Shown in pieces: positions 63,249 through 64,000 of a DNA stretch of 64,000 bases. The notes below the pieces were generated by a model. That model did not search any database. It had not been told where the DNA came from and saw nothing but the letters and a program-made list of their open reading frames with translations. Position numbers and translations under genes: made by a program. Source of the DNA: Micrococcales bacterium 31B. GTDB lineage: Bacteria; Actinomycetota; Actinomycetes; Actinomycetales; Dermabacteraceae. Every line of letters begins with the position of its first letter. Positions within the stretch are counted from its first letter, which is position 1. The DNA is taken from the NCBI GenBank assembly GCA_022803075.1, contig JAFFTF010000002.1:1-64000 (forward strand). Reading direction: 5' to 3'.

Positions 63249-64000
63249 GCGGCCGCGCCCCCAATCCCGCCCCCAATCCCGCCCCCAATCCCGCCCCCAA
63301 TCCCGCCCCCAATCCGCCCCCAATCGCGCCCCCAATCCCGCACCCGAACCCCCGCGCGACGGCCCGAACCGGCCCACAACACCGGGTGGGCCGGGGCACC
63401 GACTCAGCCGCCGGGGCGTCCTGCGCTCGGCCGCCGGGCTGGGTTTCGGCCTTGTCGCCGCCACCTCCACCGCCGCCTGCGGCCTGCTGGGCCAGCGCGG
63501 CGCGCTCTCCACGGTGGGCGCGGTGACCTTCGCGAACCCCCTGCGCATCCCTCCCCTCGATGAGGGCACGATCCAGGCCGGTGTGCGCGCCTTCGACCTC
63601 ACACTTCAGGCCGGCACGACCGCGCTCGTGCCGCAGGGCGCGACGCCCACGTGGGGGGTCAACGGCACGATCCTGGGTCCCACGCTGCGCGTGCGGCGCG
63701 GCGAGCGGGTGCGCCTCGCGGTCAACAACTCTCTGCCCGAGGCCACGACCCTGCACTGGCACGGCATGCGGCTGCCCGCGCGCGCCGACGGCGGCCCGCA
63801 TCACATGATCGAACCCGGAGCGACCTGGGAAACCACCTGGACCGTCGACCAGCCCGCCGCGACCCTGTGGTACCACCCCCACCCCCACGGCCAGACCGAG
63901 CTGCACACCCTGCGCGAAATCGGCGGGCTGCTGTTGGTCGACGACGTCGAGACCGTCGCCGCCCACCTTCCAGACGAGTACGGGGTCGACGACATCCCCG
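63245..64000 (+). pseudogene. Multicopper oxidase, partial at window edge, N-terminal frameshift
   Basis: The type-1/2/3 copper motifs begin within the window: TTLHWHGMRLPARADGGPHH and TLWYHPHPHGQTELHTLREI. The Tat signal is LSRRGVLRSAAGLGFGLVAA, followed by a lipobox-like TAAC. No start codon exists in this frame. A GTG at 63245 overlapping the DUF6220 stop leads into 12-bp repeats (AATCCCGCCCCC, encoding NPAP), but one unit near 63311 is 11 bp (AATCCGCCCCC) and shifts the frame. Adding one C joins the GTG to the oxidase. So the gene is either frameshifted, slippage-controlled or mis-assembled. The rest lies beyond 64000. Confidence 0.7.

Noticed and set aside
63245-63526. 93-aa Pro/Ala/Asn-rich frame at the oxidase start
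   Set aside because: Not a separate gene. It is the coupled GTG start of the oxidase running out of frame after the 11-bp repeat unit.

Overview
The window is high-GC actinobacterial chromosome, most like the Micrococcales. Signs are a mycothiol-type DinB/MDMPI enzyme, IdeR/DtxR-type iron boxes, an actinobacterial TPP riboswitch, many GTG/TTG starts, ATGA/GTGA overlaps, and several genes with a TAnnnT -10 box exactly 6 nt before the start codon, implying leaderless mRNAs.

Layout. 1-850 (minus): start of comEC and comEA. 0.9-22.3 kb: a patchwork accessory segment lying between comEA and degV-leuS, genes often close neighbours in actinobacteria. It holds an iron-box-controlled A-type Fe-S carrier with a basic insertion; a LacI regulator with two Gfo/Idh/MocA oxidoreductases; an IS3-type remnant; an AAA ATPase/RloB defence-like pair whose rloB has an in-frame amber codon; an IclR-controlled hydroxy-acid or sugar-acid cluster; an M20 peptidase; and a rearranged zone. 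That zone carries duplicated degV and DUF6440 pieces, duplicated lipoproteins and an 805-aa YbfG/DUF1906-like peptidoglycan hydrolase candidate. 22.3-25.7 kb: degV and leuS. 26-30 kb: VKOR plus a siderophore-type ABC importer under an IdeR box. 30-33.8 kb: acidic roadblock/LC7 protein, a second D-2-hydroxyacid dehydrogenase and a TRIC/UPF0126 channel. 34-39 kb: VanZ-like protein, lipoprotein, MDMPI-like enzyme, HNH nuclease and cardiolipin synthase. 38.9-42.5 kb: a tight operon of VOC protein, FAD oxidoreductase and NCS1 permease. 42.7-49.2 kb: GH2 glycosidase, LacI regulator and a sugar ABC importer sharing a TTACAACGTTGTAA-like operator. 49.3-51.6 kb: two paralogous exported intradiol-dioxygenase-like proteins, the first frameshifted. 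51.7-55.9 kb: ykoFEDC thiamine-precursor ECF importer behind a TPP riboswitch. 56-60 kb: HhH-GPD glycosylase, tRNA-Pro(GGG), then a graveyard of IS fragments with an AbiEii toxin fragment and a DUF2188 gene. 60.3-64 kb: a frameshifted secreted repeat protein, DHFR-like reductase, TetR regulator, DUF6220 membrane protein and a multicopper oxidase running off the window.

How it works together. The identifiable systems are mainly nutrient capture: iron, thiamine precursor, glycosides and sugar acids, each with a visible control element. The defence and mobile-element genes are mostly decayed. Several genes carry single-base lesions, three of them in or beside homopolymers. These could be real pseudogenes, phase-variable tracts or assembly errors, so they are flagged individually.
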